8,039 nucleotides of DNA, taken from positions 1 through 8,039 of the forward strand of contig JAFPIE010000093.1 in NCBI GenBank assembly GCA_017388605.1, read 5' to 3'. Position numbers and translations under genes: made by a program. The stretch's first letter is position 1; each line of letters begins with the position of its first letter. Below, piece after piece: positions 1-4,745 of the stretch. The notes under the pieces were generated by a model. It searched no databases and had not been told where the DNA came from. It saw nothing but the letters and a program-made list of their open reading frames with translations. This DNA is from Acholeplasmatales bacterium (GTDB taxonomy: Bacteria; Bacillota_I; Bacilli_A; Acholeplasmatales; Anaeroplasmataceae).

Positions 1-24
1 ATCACAAAGATTGCATAAAAAAAT

Positions 25-52
25 TACAGGTTTTAATACCTGTATTTTTTTT
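25..52 (+). terminator. Intrinsic terminator of an upstream gene
   Basis: A perfect 7-bp stem, TACAGGT (25-31) with ACCTGTA (38-44), encloses a 6-nt loop and runs directly into a tract of T residues (45-52). It must serve a gene that ends left of the window, since no coding sequence precedes it here. Confidence 0.85.
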
Positions 53-72
53 GTCTTATAAAATTAAAAAGG

Positions 73-134
73 GGCTGTGAAAAAACCTAGGTTTTGAAAA
101 TTTGTTCATTACCTAGGTTAACAGCCTTTTTATT
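73..134 (+). terminator. Long two-part hairpin, probable second terminator
   Basis: An outer stem GGCTGT (73-78) with ACAGCC (121-126) and an inner stem AACCTAGGT (84-92) with ACCTAGGTT (111-119) fold into a long hairpin followed by TTTTTATTTT. The inner arm core ACCTAGGT is itself a palindrome, so each arm can also pair with another copy of itself. Placement right after the first terminator and just before the gene remnant suggests a second stop signal or a repeat-like palindromic unit. Which of the two cannot be decided without genome copies. Confidence 0.65.
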
Positions 135-428
135 TTGTATATTTATATTTATCATCTGAATATATTAGATAATACATTAATTGTTAAAATACCATATAAT
201 GAATTGGTATTGAAATCTAACGATACAAACCAGAATGTCCCTCACGATGTCCCTCAAGGAGATTTAGCTATTATCATTGAGCTCATAAGAAAAAATCCTA
301 AAATAACTAGAGAAGAAATGGCTATAGCGATTAATAAAACTACAAAGACTGTTCAAAGAATAATCAATAGATGTGAATATATAGAATATGTCGGATCTGG
401 TGATAAAGGTCATTGGGTAATTAAGTAA
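135..428 (+). pseudogene. 3' remnant of an AlbA_2/RecG-like transcriptional regulator
   Basis: This open frame encodes only the C-terminal end of a regulator of the AlbA_2 (Schlafen-AlbA_2)/HATPase_c_4/winged-helix type. Residues 40-97 align with the last 60 residues of the intact protein at 773-2080: both share IIIE.I, IT..E, KT.Q.IIN and a final GS..G.W.IK. Ahead of this lies a linker NVPHDVPQ, a style of short VP/VT repeat known in this family, and a stretch (LIVKIPY) that could be the last strand of the ATPase-like domain. Roughly 85 percent of the expected 5' end is missing. The only frame-opening codon is a TTG (135) without a ribosome binding site, right behind a terminator hairpin. 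Relative to the intact copy there are also about three residues fewer between recognition helix and wing. A terminator follows, as expected for a former gene end. Expression as a free small DNA-binding protein is possible but unsupported. Confidence 0.75.
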
Positions 429-449
429 AAAAATAATTAAATAAACTTG

Positions 450-491
450 AGAGTGCCACAAAGATATAATTTCATATTGGTACTCTTTTTT
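450..491 (+). terminator. Terminator after the regulator remnant
   Basis: AGAGTGCCA (450-458) pairs with TGGTACTCT (478-486), one pair being G-U, around a 19-nt loop. The 3' arm runs into a run of T residues ending at 491. It lies 22 nt past the stop of the regulator remnant and is best read as that gene's original terminator. Confidence 0.7.
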
Positions 492-673
492 ATATAATGG
501 TGAAAGCAATAAGTTGATTTGTTTTATATGAAAAAATACGCAATTAGACAAGAGGTATAGTCTAGCCGTTGAGAGTGTTTCGCAACTGGTCTACCGACCC
601 CAAAAATGATAAGTCGACTACTTTAAATAATCAAAAAATGATATTTACAATTAAGATTTATAGTTACTTATTA
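492..673. other. Non-coding stretch with the first direct repeat
   Basis: No convincing gene is seen between the remnant's terminator and the operator region of the next gene. The 62-codon frame from 569 starts on a TTG inside the repeat, has no ribosome binding site and resembles nothing I recognise. The notable content is the 14-bp repeat at 566-579 and a bulged hairpin around it, CCGTTG (566-571) with CAACTGG (583-589), each arm extendable by TAG/CTA. This short patch is visibly richer in G and C than its surroundings. Confidence 0.55.
566..579 (+). repeat. 14-bp direct repeat, copy 1
   Basis: CCGTTGAGAGTGTT occurs here and again, identically and in the same orientation, at 2141-2154, so the two copies bracket the intact regulator gene. 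GGTATA precedes both copies at slightly different distances. A shorter related string (CGTTGAGA) is at 2378-2385. The copies could be attachment-site or insertion-junction duplications, or the conserved tail of a lost gene. Confidence 0.6.
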
Positions 674-732
674 TATTGTGTAATTTGCTTCACAATAAAA
701 ACAAAAAATATTGTGAAAAATAACTTCACAAT
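674..732. promoter_or_regulatory. Two palindromic operator-like sites before the regulator gene
   Basis: Four half-sites of the motif TTCACAAT/ATTGTGAA alternate in orientation. They can be read as two palindromes: TATTGTG (674-680) with CACAATA (691-697), and ATTGTGAA (710-717) with TTCACAAT (725-732), with centres about 35 bp apart. An alternative pairing, TTCACAATA (689-697) with TATTGTGAA (709-717), is also perfect over 9 bp. The right-hand half-site contains the -35 box of the next promoter, so a bound protein would compete with RNA polymerase. The obvious candidate binder is the regulator encoded just downstream, through its C-terminal winged helix. That assignment is inference. Confidence 0.6.
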
Positions 733-753
733 GGTTACAATAATGTGTATAAT
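725..753 (+). promoter_or_regulatory. Promoter of the AlbA_2-type regulator gene
   Basis: The -35 box TTCACA (725-730, one mismatch to TTGACA) and the -10 box TATAAT (748-753) are 17 bp apart. Transcription should begin near 760, giving a leader of only about 13 nt. This excludes the TTG at 758 as a start and supports translation from the TTG at 773. Confidence 0.75.
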
Positions 754-772
754 GTAATTGAAGGTGATTGAA

Positions 773-2080
773 TTGATTAATTTGGGGAAAGAAAATGAAC
801 AAATTGAATATAAGAAAAGTACTGGTGAGCTTGATGATGCTATGAAATCAATTTCTGCAATCCTCAATAAGCATGGTAAAGGTAAAATTTTGTTTGGAGT
901 AAAACCAAATGGTGATGTAATAGGGCAGCAAATATCAGAGAGTACATTAAGAGATATATCGAGAAAAATATCAGAAGATATAAAGCCTGTAATATATCCG
1001 AGCATTTACGAAATAGAAAATATGCCCGGAGTGATAGAAGTAGATTTTATTGGCAATGATAAACCATATTCAGCTAAAGGAAGATTTTATATAAGAGTAT
1101 ATGATGAGGATAAGTCAATTGATATAAAAGAATTATTGAATATTATTAATCATAGTGATTCAAGCAATTCTTTATGGGAAAAACTTGAATCAGATGAAGA
1201 TATAGCAGATGTTGATGAGTTGTTATTAAGATCTTATATAAAAAAGGCAAACAAGTGTGGAAGAATAAAAGAAGAATATGATAATAAAGAATCAGTTTTA
1301 AGAAAACTTGGGCTTATTACTAATAATAAGCTTAATAATGCAGGTAAATTACTATTTTCTAAAAATAAACCATTAACATTAAAATTAGCTGTATTTAAAA
1401 CAGATGAAAAATTATCATTTATTGATATAAATAGATTTGAAGGTAACATTTTTGAATTAAACAAAAAAGGTCAAGAATATATTAAAGAACATATTAATTA
1501 TTCTGCAGTAATTGAAGGATCTAAAAGAATTGAGAAACCTGAAATTCCAGAAGAGGTAATTAGAGAATCTGTATTAAATAGTTTATGTCATTCATCTTTT
1601 GATACAACTATTAATAACGAAATATATATTACTCCGACAAAGGTTGTAATATTTAATCCCGGTACTTTCCCATCTGGATATGAGCCAAAAGATTTTGCAT
1701 ACAATGGTGTAGAATCGATTCTTAGAAATCCATTAATTTCAAAAATATTATATTATTCCAATGATATAGATAGCTGGGCTACAGGTTTTAGAAGAATTTT
1801 TAATTTGTGTGAAAAAGAGAAAGTCAAATATTCATATATAAAAAAGAATCAAGGATTTGAAATGTGTTTTTTTAGAGCAAATACGAATGAAAAAACATCA
1901 GACGAAAATATAATAATAGAGTCTATTAAAAATGATGGTTCAATTACAACAACTGAACTATCTAATCTTTTAGGCAAATCAAGGAAAACAATTCAAAATA
2001 TAATAAATAATTTGAAGGAACAGGGGAAAATAGAAAGAATTGGCTCAAATAAAACAGGCTACTGGAAAATAAAAGAATAA
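773..2080 (+). CDS. AlbA_2 / HATPase_c_4-like / winged-helix regulator
   Basis: This 435-residue protein belongs to the RecG-like group of putative ATP-binding transcriptional regulators. Residues about 8-118 form an AlbA_2 (Schlafen-AlbA_2) domain: E-Y-K-K-S near 12-16, NKHGKGKILFGV at 32-43 and GRFYIRV at 103-109. Residues about 255-365 resemble HATPase_c_4, with NSLCHSSF where relatives usually have N-A-L-x-H-R-D-Y, then FNPGTFPSGY, RNPLI and WATGFRRI. Residues about 373-435 are a winged helix (TTTELSNLLGKSRKTIQNIINNL, then G-x-W wing), presumably binding DNA. The TTG start at 773 is chosen because AAGGTG (761-766) lies 6 nt before it; an in-frame TTG at 758 has no such site and precedes the expected transcript start. 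The gene stands alone, flanked by a 14-bp direct repeat, and contains no ACC codon, unlike its right-hand neighbours, which suggests acquisition from elsewhere. Relatives act as regulators and some sit with defence or mobile genes. The actual target is unknown. Confidence 0.85.
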   Translation: MINLGKENEQIEYKKSTGELDDAMKSISAILNKHGKGKILFGVKPNGDVIGQQISESTLRDISRKISEDIKPVIYPSIYEIENMPGVIEVDFIGNDKPYSAKGRFYIRVYDEDKSIDIKELLNIINHSDSSNSLWEKLESDEDIADVDELLLRSYIKKANKCGRIKEEYDNKESVLRKLGLITNNKLNNAGKLLFSKNKPLTLKLAVFKTDEKLSFIDINRFEGNIFELNKKGQEYIKEHINYSAVIEGSKRIEKPEIPEEVIRESVLNSLCHSSFDTTINNEIYITPTKVVIFNPGTFPSGYEPKDFAYNGVESILRNPLISKILYYSNDIDSWATGFRRIFNLCEKEKVKYSYIKKNQGFEMCFFRANTNEKTSDENIIIESIKNDGSITTTELSNLLGKSRKTIQNIINNLKEQGKIERIGSNKTGYWKIKE

Positions 2081-2140
2081 ATGAATTATTTATAGCAAAT
2101 TTATTTTTTAAAGACTTTTGGTGGGAGAATATTGGTATAC

Positions 2141-2154
2141 CCGTTGAGAGTGTT
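2141..2154 (+). repeat. 14-bp direct repeat, copy 2
   Basis: This copy is identical to CCGTTGAGAGTGTT at 566-579 and lies 1575 bp to its right. Read in the same frame, the two sites give VESVSQLVYRPQK and VESVILLVKQ, each followed by TGA, so part of the likeness extends weakly past the exact match. It may mark the right edge of an inserted module carrying the regulator gene. Confidence 0.6.
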
Positions 2155-2216
2155 ATTCTTTTAGTCAAACAATGATTTTCAAAACAAATCTACTACGATA
2201 AATCTTGTTGTGTGTA

Positions 2217-2338
2217 AAAAAGCGGTTAGATGTCAGAAATAGGAATTCACCGCTTAAAATAGTAAAAGTAACATTGACAAATAAATAATTATATTATAAT
2301 AGCGGTGAAAGGAAGAAAAAATGCGTTCACCGCTTTTT
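2217..2338. repeat. Inverted-repeat element made of two 34-bp palindromes
   Basis: Two 34-bp palindromic units share the arms AGCGGT...ACCGCT: unit 1 at 2221-2254 and unit 2 at 2301-2334 (arms AGCGGTGAA and TTCACCGCT). The TTCACCGCT arm is identical in both units. They are exactly 80 bp apart. The outermost ends also match as a 10-bp inverted repeat, AAAAAGCGGT (2217-2226) with ACCGCTTTTT (2329-2338). A T-run follows the stem outward on each side: on the plus strand at the right end and on the minus strand at the left end, so both ends can act as outward terminators. A consensus promoter lies between the units. It may be a small MITE-like element, a pair of operators around a promoter, or a small-RNA locus. 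Confidence 0.6.
2274..2300 (+). promoter_or_regulatory. Consensus-box promoter inside the inverted-repeat element
   Basis: TTGACA (2274-2279) and TATAAT (2295-2300) are both perfect, but their 15-bp spacing is shorter than the usual 17, which should weaken the promoter. The start point would fall near 2307, inside the left arm of the second palindrome. A transcript from it would therefore lack that full arm and could escape the hairpin terminator at 2301-2338, while read-through RNA from upstream would be stopped. No known gene lies within 290 bp downstream. Confidence 0.5.
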
Positions 2339-2499
2339 ATATAGTTATGATTGGTAGAAAAAAACAAATAGAGTAATCGTTGAGAAGGTAAGTTGAAATT
2401 GTCTTGAAATTAGTATTCTATGAATATTATTAAAACAAGTCGAGCTAAGGAATATATTATTTTTATCGTTAAAACTGTTGAAAAAATAAGCCTAGTAAG

Positions 2500-2520
2500 T
2501 AATTATACTATGTATAATTA
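2500..2520. promoter_or_regulatory. 21-bp perfect AT-rich palindrome, possible operator
   Basis: TAATTATAC (2500-2508) is followed after 3 nt by its exact reverse complement GTATAATTA (2512-2520). A TATAAT hexamer (2513-2518) is embedded in the right arm. There is no T-run, so it is not a terminator. Its place about 80 bp before the gene at 2602 suits a protein-binding site. Confidence 0.4.
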
Positions 2521-2548
2521 AAGAGTTAGTTCTGATTATTTAATTTTC

Positions 2549-2577
2549 TTGAAGAATAGATCGTTTTATTATAAAAT
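2549..2577 (+). promoter_or_regulatory. Probable promoter for the 110-residue protein
   Basis: TTGAAG (2549-2554) and TAAAAT (2572-2577) stand 17 bp apart, each one or two changes from consensus. A start near 2584 would give a leader of about 18 nt containing the GAGGA ribosome binding site. In such AT-rich sequence chance matches are common, so support is moderate. Confidence 0.4.
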
Positions 2578-2601
2578 AATAAAGAAATGAGGAAAAGATA
2601 A

Positions 2602-2934
2602 ATGAAATTAGATATAAACGCATTTAACACTGTTGTAAGTGAACCAAAATATGAAGGCTATGATACCTATTTAATTGATGATGATAAGCAAATGATCGAT
2701 TATCATATTTATTTACTTGTTGTTGAATCAGGTAATGTTGCTGCCATCATCTGTGAAAAGCTTCCTGTTAAGGAAGGTTCAACAGAGAATTATGAAATCT
2801 ATGAATTTAATGGCAATAAGCTTTTAGAGCATAAGATTGTAAGAATTAAGCCATTAGATAAGAATTCAGCGAAATTCAAGAAGATGGTTGATAATTACGT
2901 GAACCATAAATACACCTTTGCAACACAAAAGTAA
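2602..2934 (+). CDS. Hypothetical protein, 110 residues
   Basis: I do not recognise this protein. It starts at ATG 2602 behind a GAGGA-type ribosome binding site (about 2589-2593) and ends in TAA just before a strong terminator. The sequence is soluble in character: no signal peptide, no membrane segment, no cysteine pair, with an acidic patch near residues 26-31 (DDDKQM) and a lysine-rich end. Alternating hydrophobic stretches such as IYLLVVES and VAAIICEKL suggest a small beta-rich or alpha/beta fold. Unlike the regulator to its left it uses ACC codons, so it looks native to this genome. It precedes the alcohol dehydrogenase by 42 nt with a terminator between, so co-transcription would need read-through. 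Function unknown. Confidence 0.75.
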   Translation: MKLDINAFNTVVSEPKYEGYDTYLIDDDKQMIDYHIYLLVVESGNVAAIICEKLPVKEGSTENYEIYEFNGNKLLEHKIVRIKPLDKNSAKFKKMVDNYVNHKYTFATQK

Positions 2935-2937
2935 AAT

Positions 2938-2962
2938 AAATCCTGTTTTTACAGGATTTTTT
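2938..2962 (+). terminator. Strong terminator between the hypothetical gene and the dehydrogenase
   Basis: A perfect 9-bp stem, AAATCCTGT (2938-2946) with ACAGGATTT (2951-2959), closes a 4-nt loop and merges into a T-run to 2962. It fills the 42-nt gap between two co-directional genes, ending 5 nt before the AGGAGG site of the next gene. I see no convincing separate promoter for that next gene, so partial read-through is possible. Confidence 0.85.
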
Positions 2963-2976
2963 AAATAGGAGGAATC

Positions 2977-4143
2977 ATGAGCAATATATATTATGCACCA
3001 ACGAAATTACTGATTGATTATGATATAAAAAATATTGGGAATCTAATAGAAGAATATGGCTATAAAAGAGTATTAGTCGTCTATGGTAAGGGCTCTATTA
3101 AAAACATAGGATTATATGATATTGTTATAAATTCTTTAAAGGATAAAAATATCACCTTCTTTGAAGAAGGTGGAGTAGAGGCAAACCCTAAGGTAGAATT
3201 TGTAAGAAATGCTTTAGCAAAAGATTATGATATCGATTTTATCCTAGCTATAGGTGGTGGGTCTGTAATCGATACAGCGAAAAGTATTTCTGTATCCTAT
3301 AAAACAAATATTGACCCATGGGATTTTAATGCGAAAAGGGAAATACCAAAGAAGGCACTACCTATTGGTGTAATTCTAACGATAGCTGCGGCAGGATCTG
3401 AAATGAGTAATTCCTGTGTCATATCGAATCCTGAATTAAAGATGAAAAATGGATTTAATTCCGATGTCGTAAGACCTAAATTTGCCATAATGAACCCAGA
3501 ATTAACCTATTCCCTACCGAAATACCAAATGGCCTGTGGTATTGTAGATATTATGATGCATACCCTAGAGCGCTTTATTACTCCATATGAATCCGATTTA
3601 GCGGATAATTTCTGTATAGGATTATTAAAATGTGTCTATAAGAATGGTTTAATTGCTTATAATGATCCAAAAAACTATAAAGCAAGAAGAGAAATTATGC
3701 TGGCATCAAGCTTTTCCCATAATGGACTTATGGAGCTTGCACGCCCAATGTGCTTTCGCTGCCACCAATTTGAGCATGTCCTATCTGCAGTGCATGATGA
3801 AATTGCCCATGGGGCAGGCCTTGCCGTATGCTTCCCTGCATACGCAAAATATATCTATAAGAAAAGCCCTATTGCCTTTAACCGATTCCTAAGACTTGCC
3901 TACCAAGTATTTGAAGTAGAACCATCTATGGATAAAGATAAGGATTGTCTTTTAGGTATAGAACGATTAGTTGACTTCTTTAAGAATTTAAATATGCCAA
4001 CCAAGATGAGAGATTTAGGTATCGAAAAAGAAGAACTTGAGGATTTATCCTTAAGAGTATCTTGGAATAAAACAAGGGTTATAGAGGATGTAATTCCACT
4101 TACCTATAAGGAAATGAGGGAAATCTATGAGCTCATGTTCTAA
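2977..4143 (+). CDS. Iron-containing alcohol dehydrogenase (butanol dehydrogenase type)
   Basis: This 388-residue protein is a full-length member of the group III metal-dependent alcohol dehydrogenases, close in pattern to NAD(P)H-dependent butanol dehydrogenases. They reduce aldehydes to alcohols in the cytoplasm during fermentation. Residues 93-102 (GGGSVIDTAK) are the family's nucleotide-binding signature. The expected metal ligands are present: D191 and H195 in VDIMMH, H267 in FEHVLSA and H278 in AHGAGLAVCFP. The start ATG has AGGAGG (2967-2972) 4 nt before it, the strongest ribosome binding site in the window. The gene end overlaps the following HAD hydrolase by 17 nt, so the two are almost certainly translated together. 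The family and metal type are secure from motifs. The natural substrate (butyraldehyde, acetaldehyde or another aldehyde) cannot be told from sequence alone. Confidence 0.93.
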   Translation: MSNIYYAPTKLLIDYDIKNIGNLIEEYGYKRVLVVYGKGSIKNIGLYDIVINSLKDKNITFFEEGGVEANPKVEFVRNALAKDYDIDFILAIGGGSVIDTAKSISVSYKTNIDPWDFNAKREIPKKALPIGVILTIAAAGSEMSNSCVISNPELKMKNGFNSDVVRPKFAIMNPELTYSLPKYQMACGIVDIMMHTLERFITPYESDLADNFCIGLLKCVYKNGLIAYNDPKNYKARREIMLASSFSHNGLMELARPMCFRCHQFEHVLSAVHDEIAHGAGLAVCFPAYAKYIYKKSPIAFNRFLRLAYQVFEVEPSMDKDKDCLLGIERLVDFFKNLNMPTKMRDLGIEKEELEDLSLRVSWNKTRVIEDVIPLTYKEMREIYELMF

Positions 4144-4708
4144 GGTATTGTTCCTATTCGATTTCTATGGTGTATTATCTAGTGAAATCGCTCCAAAATG
4201 GTTTTCCAATCATATCAAGAGTGAAGAAGAAGCAAGCAGGTTAAAAAATAAATATTTTGAGCCTGCCGATTTAGGTAAATACACCTTCAAAGAAACGATT
4301 GACCGTATGGCTTATGATTTAGGATATAATTCTATAGATATATTAGAGGAAATGAAATCCTATGCAAAATTAAATATAGAATTATTGGGTAAAATAGTAG
4401 AATTAAGAAAGAAGAATAGGGTTGGCTTATTATCGAATGCGGCTATAGGTATATTTGATCTATTATTTCCTGATTTAGATTTTCATATCTATTTTGATAA
4501 AGCCTTTGTTTCCTGTGATTATAAAATAAAAAAGCCAGATTTAAAATTTTATAATCTAGCTGTTGATGCATTTGATGAAGATTTTAATGAAATCTATTTT
4601 ATCGATGATAATATATCCAATATTGAAGTATTAAAGAATACCAAAATAAAGGGAATATTATATAAAAATAATGAAGAATTATTTGAATTATTAAACAAAT
4701 ATGTATAA
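4127..4708 (+). CDS. HAD-family hydrolase (subfamily IA, YihX-like)
   Basis: This 193-residue protein has the four haloacid dehalogenase motifs in order. Motif I is FDFYGVL with nucleophile D12, motif II is LLSNA with S103, motif III is KKPD with K136, and motif IV is FIDDN with D160 and D161. Residues about 20-90 would be the helical cap. Family members are mostly small-molecule phosphatases acting on sugar phosphates or nucleotides. Position 14, where many HAD phosphatases carry the second aspartate as general acid/base, is tyrosine here; some YihX-like relatives also lack an Asp there. The ATG at 4127 sits inside the end of the dehydrogenase gene, 17 nt of overlap, with GAGGG (4116-4120) in front of it. 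This indicates translational coupling and possibly a metabolite-repair or housekeeping role tied to the dehydrogenase. The substrate is unknown. Confidence 0.85.
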   Translation: MSSCSKVLFLFDFYGVLSSEIAPKWFSNHIKSEEEASRLKNKYFEPADLGKYTFKETIDRMAYDLGYNSIDILEEMKSYAKLNIELLGKIVELRKKNRVGLLSNAAIGIFDLLFPDLDFHIYFDKAFVSCDYKIKKPDLKFYNLAVDAFDEDFNEIYFIDDNISNIEVLKNTKIKGILYKNNEELFELLNKYV

Positions 4709-4713
4709 AAATA

Positions 4714-4739
4714 TGGGCTACATTTAATTATGTAGCCCA
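4714..4739. terminator. Bidirectional terminator between convergent genes
   Basis: A perfect 10-bp stem, TGGGCTACAT (4714-4723) with ATGTAGCCCA (4730-4739), encloses TTAATT. On the minus strand the stem is followed by ATTTTTATA, and on the plus strand by a weaker TTCTTTT. It lies 5 nt past the HAD stop and 6 nt past the nucleotidyltransferase stop, serving both. Confidence 0.85.
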
Positions 4740-4745
4740 ATTCTT

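Larger units (their letters stand above)
2081..2601. other. 521-bp gene-free stretch with several palindromes
   Basis: No protein-coding gene is supported here. In order it holds the second 14-bp repeat (2141-2154), the inverted-repeat element with its internal promoter (2217-2338), a partial repeat relic CGTTGAGA (2378-2385), a 21-bp AT-rich palindrome (2500-2520) and a likely promoter for the gene at 2602. The first copy of the gene-end repeat lies about 60 nt past the regulator stop. No terminator with a strong stem is visible between that stop and 2216. Confidence 0.6.

Noticed and set aside
446..491. Resemblance of the TTGAGAGT...TAATTTCATATTGG stretch, and of 2143-2170 ending in TAGTCAAAC, to type II CRISPR repeats or anti-repeats
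   Set aside because: There are no regularly spaced copies, no spacer-like intervals and no cas gene. The first site is explained as a terminator hairpin. The likeness rests on memory of repeat styles, not on a match I can verify.
569..757. Plus-strand reading frame of 62 codons
   Set aside because: It starts on TTG within the direct repeat with no ribosome binding site, runs through the operators and promoter of the next gene, and has no protein-like pattern.
758..772. Earlier TTG start for the regulator gene
   Set aside because: It has no ribosome binding site and lies before the expected transcript start. AAGGTG is placed correctly for the TTG at 773.
664..1005. Minus-strand open frame across the operator region and regulator start
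   Set aside because: It is antisense to a well-supported gene and its promoter, with low-complexity composition typical of a shadow frame.
3653..3892. Plus-strand open frame inside the dehydrogenase gene
   Set aside because: It overlaps the conserved metal-binding region of the dehydrogenase in another frame and has no start signal of its own.
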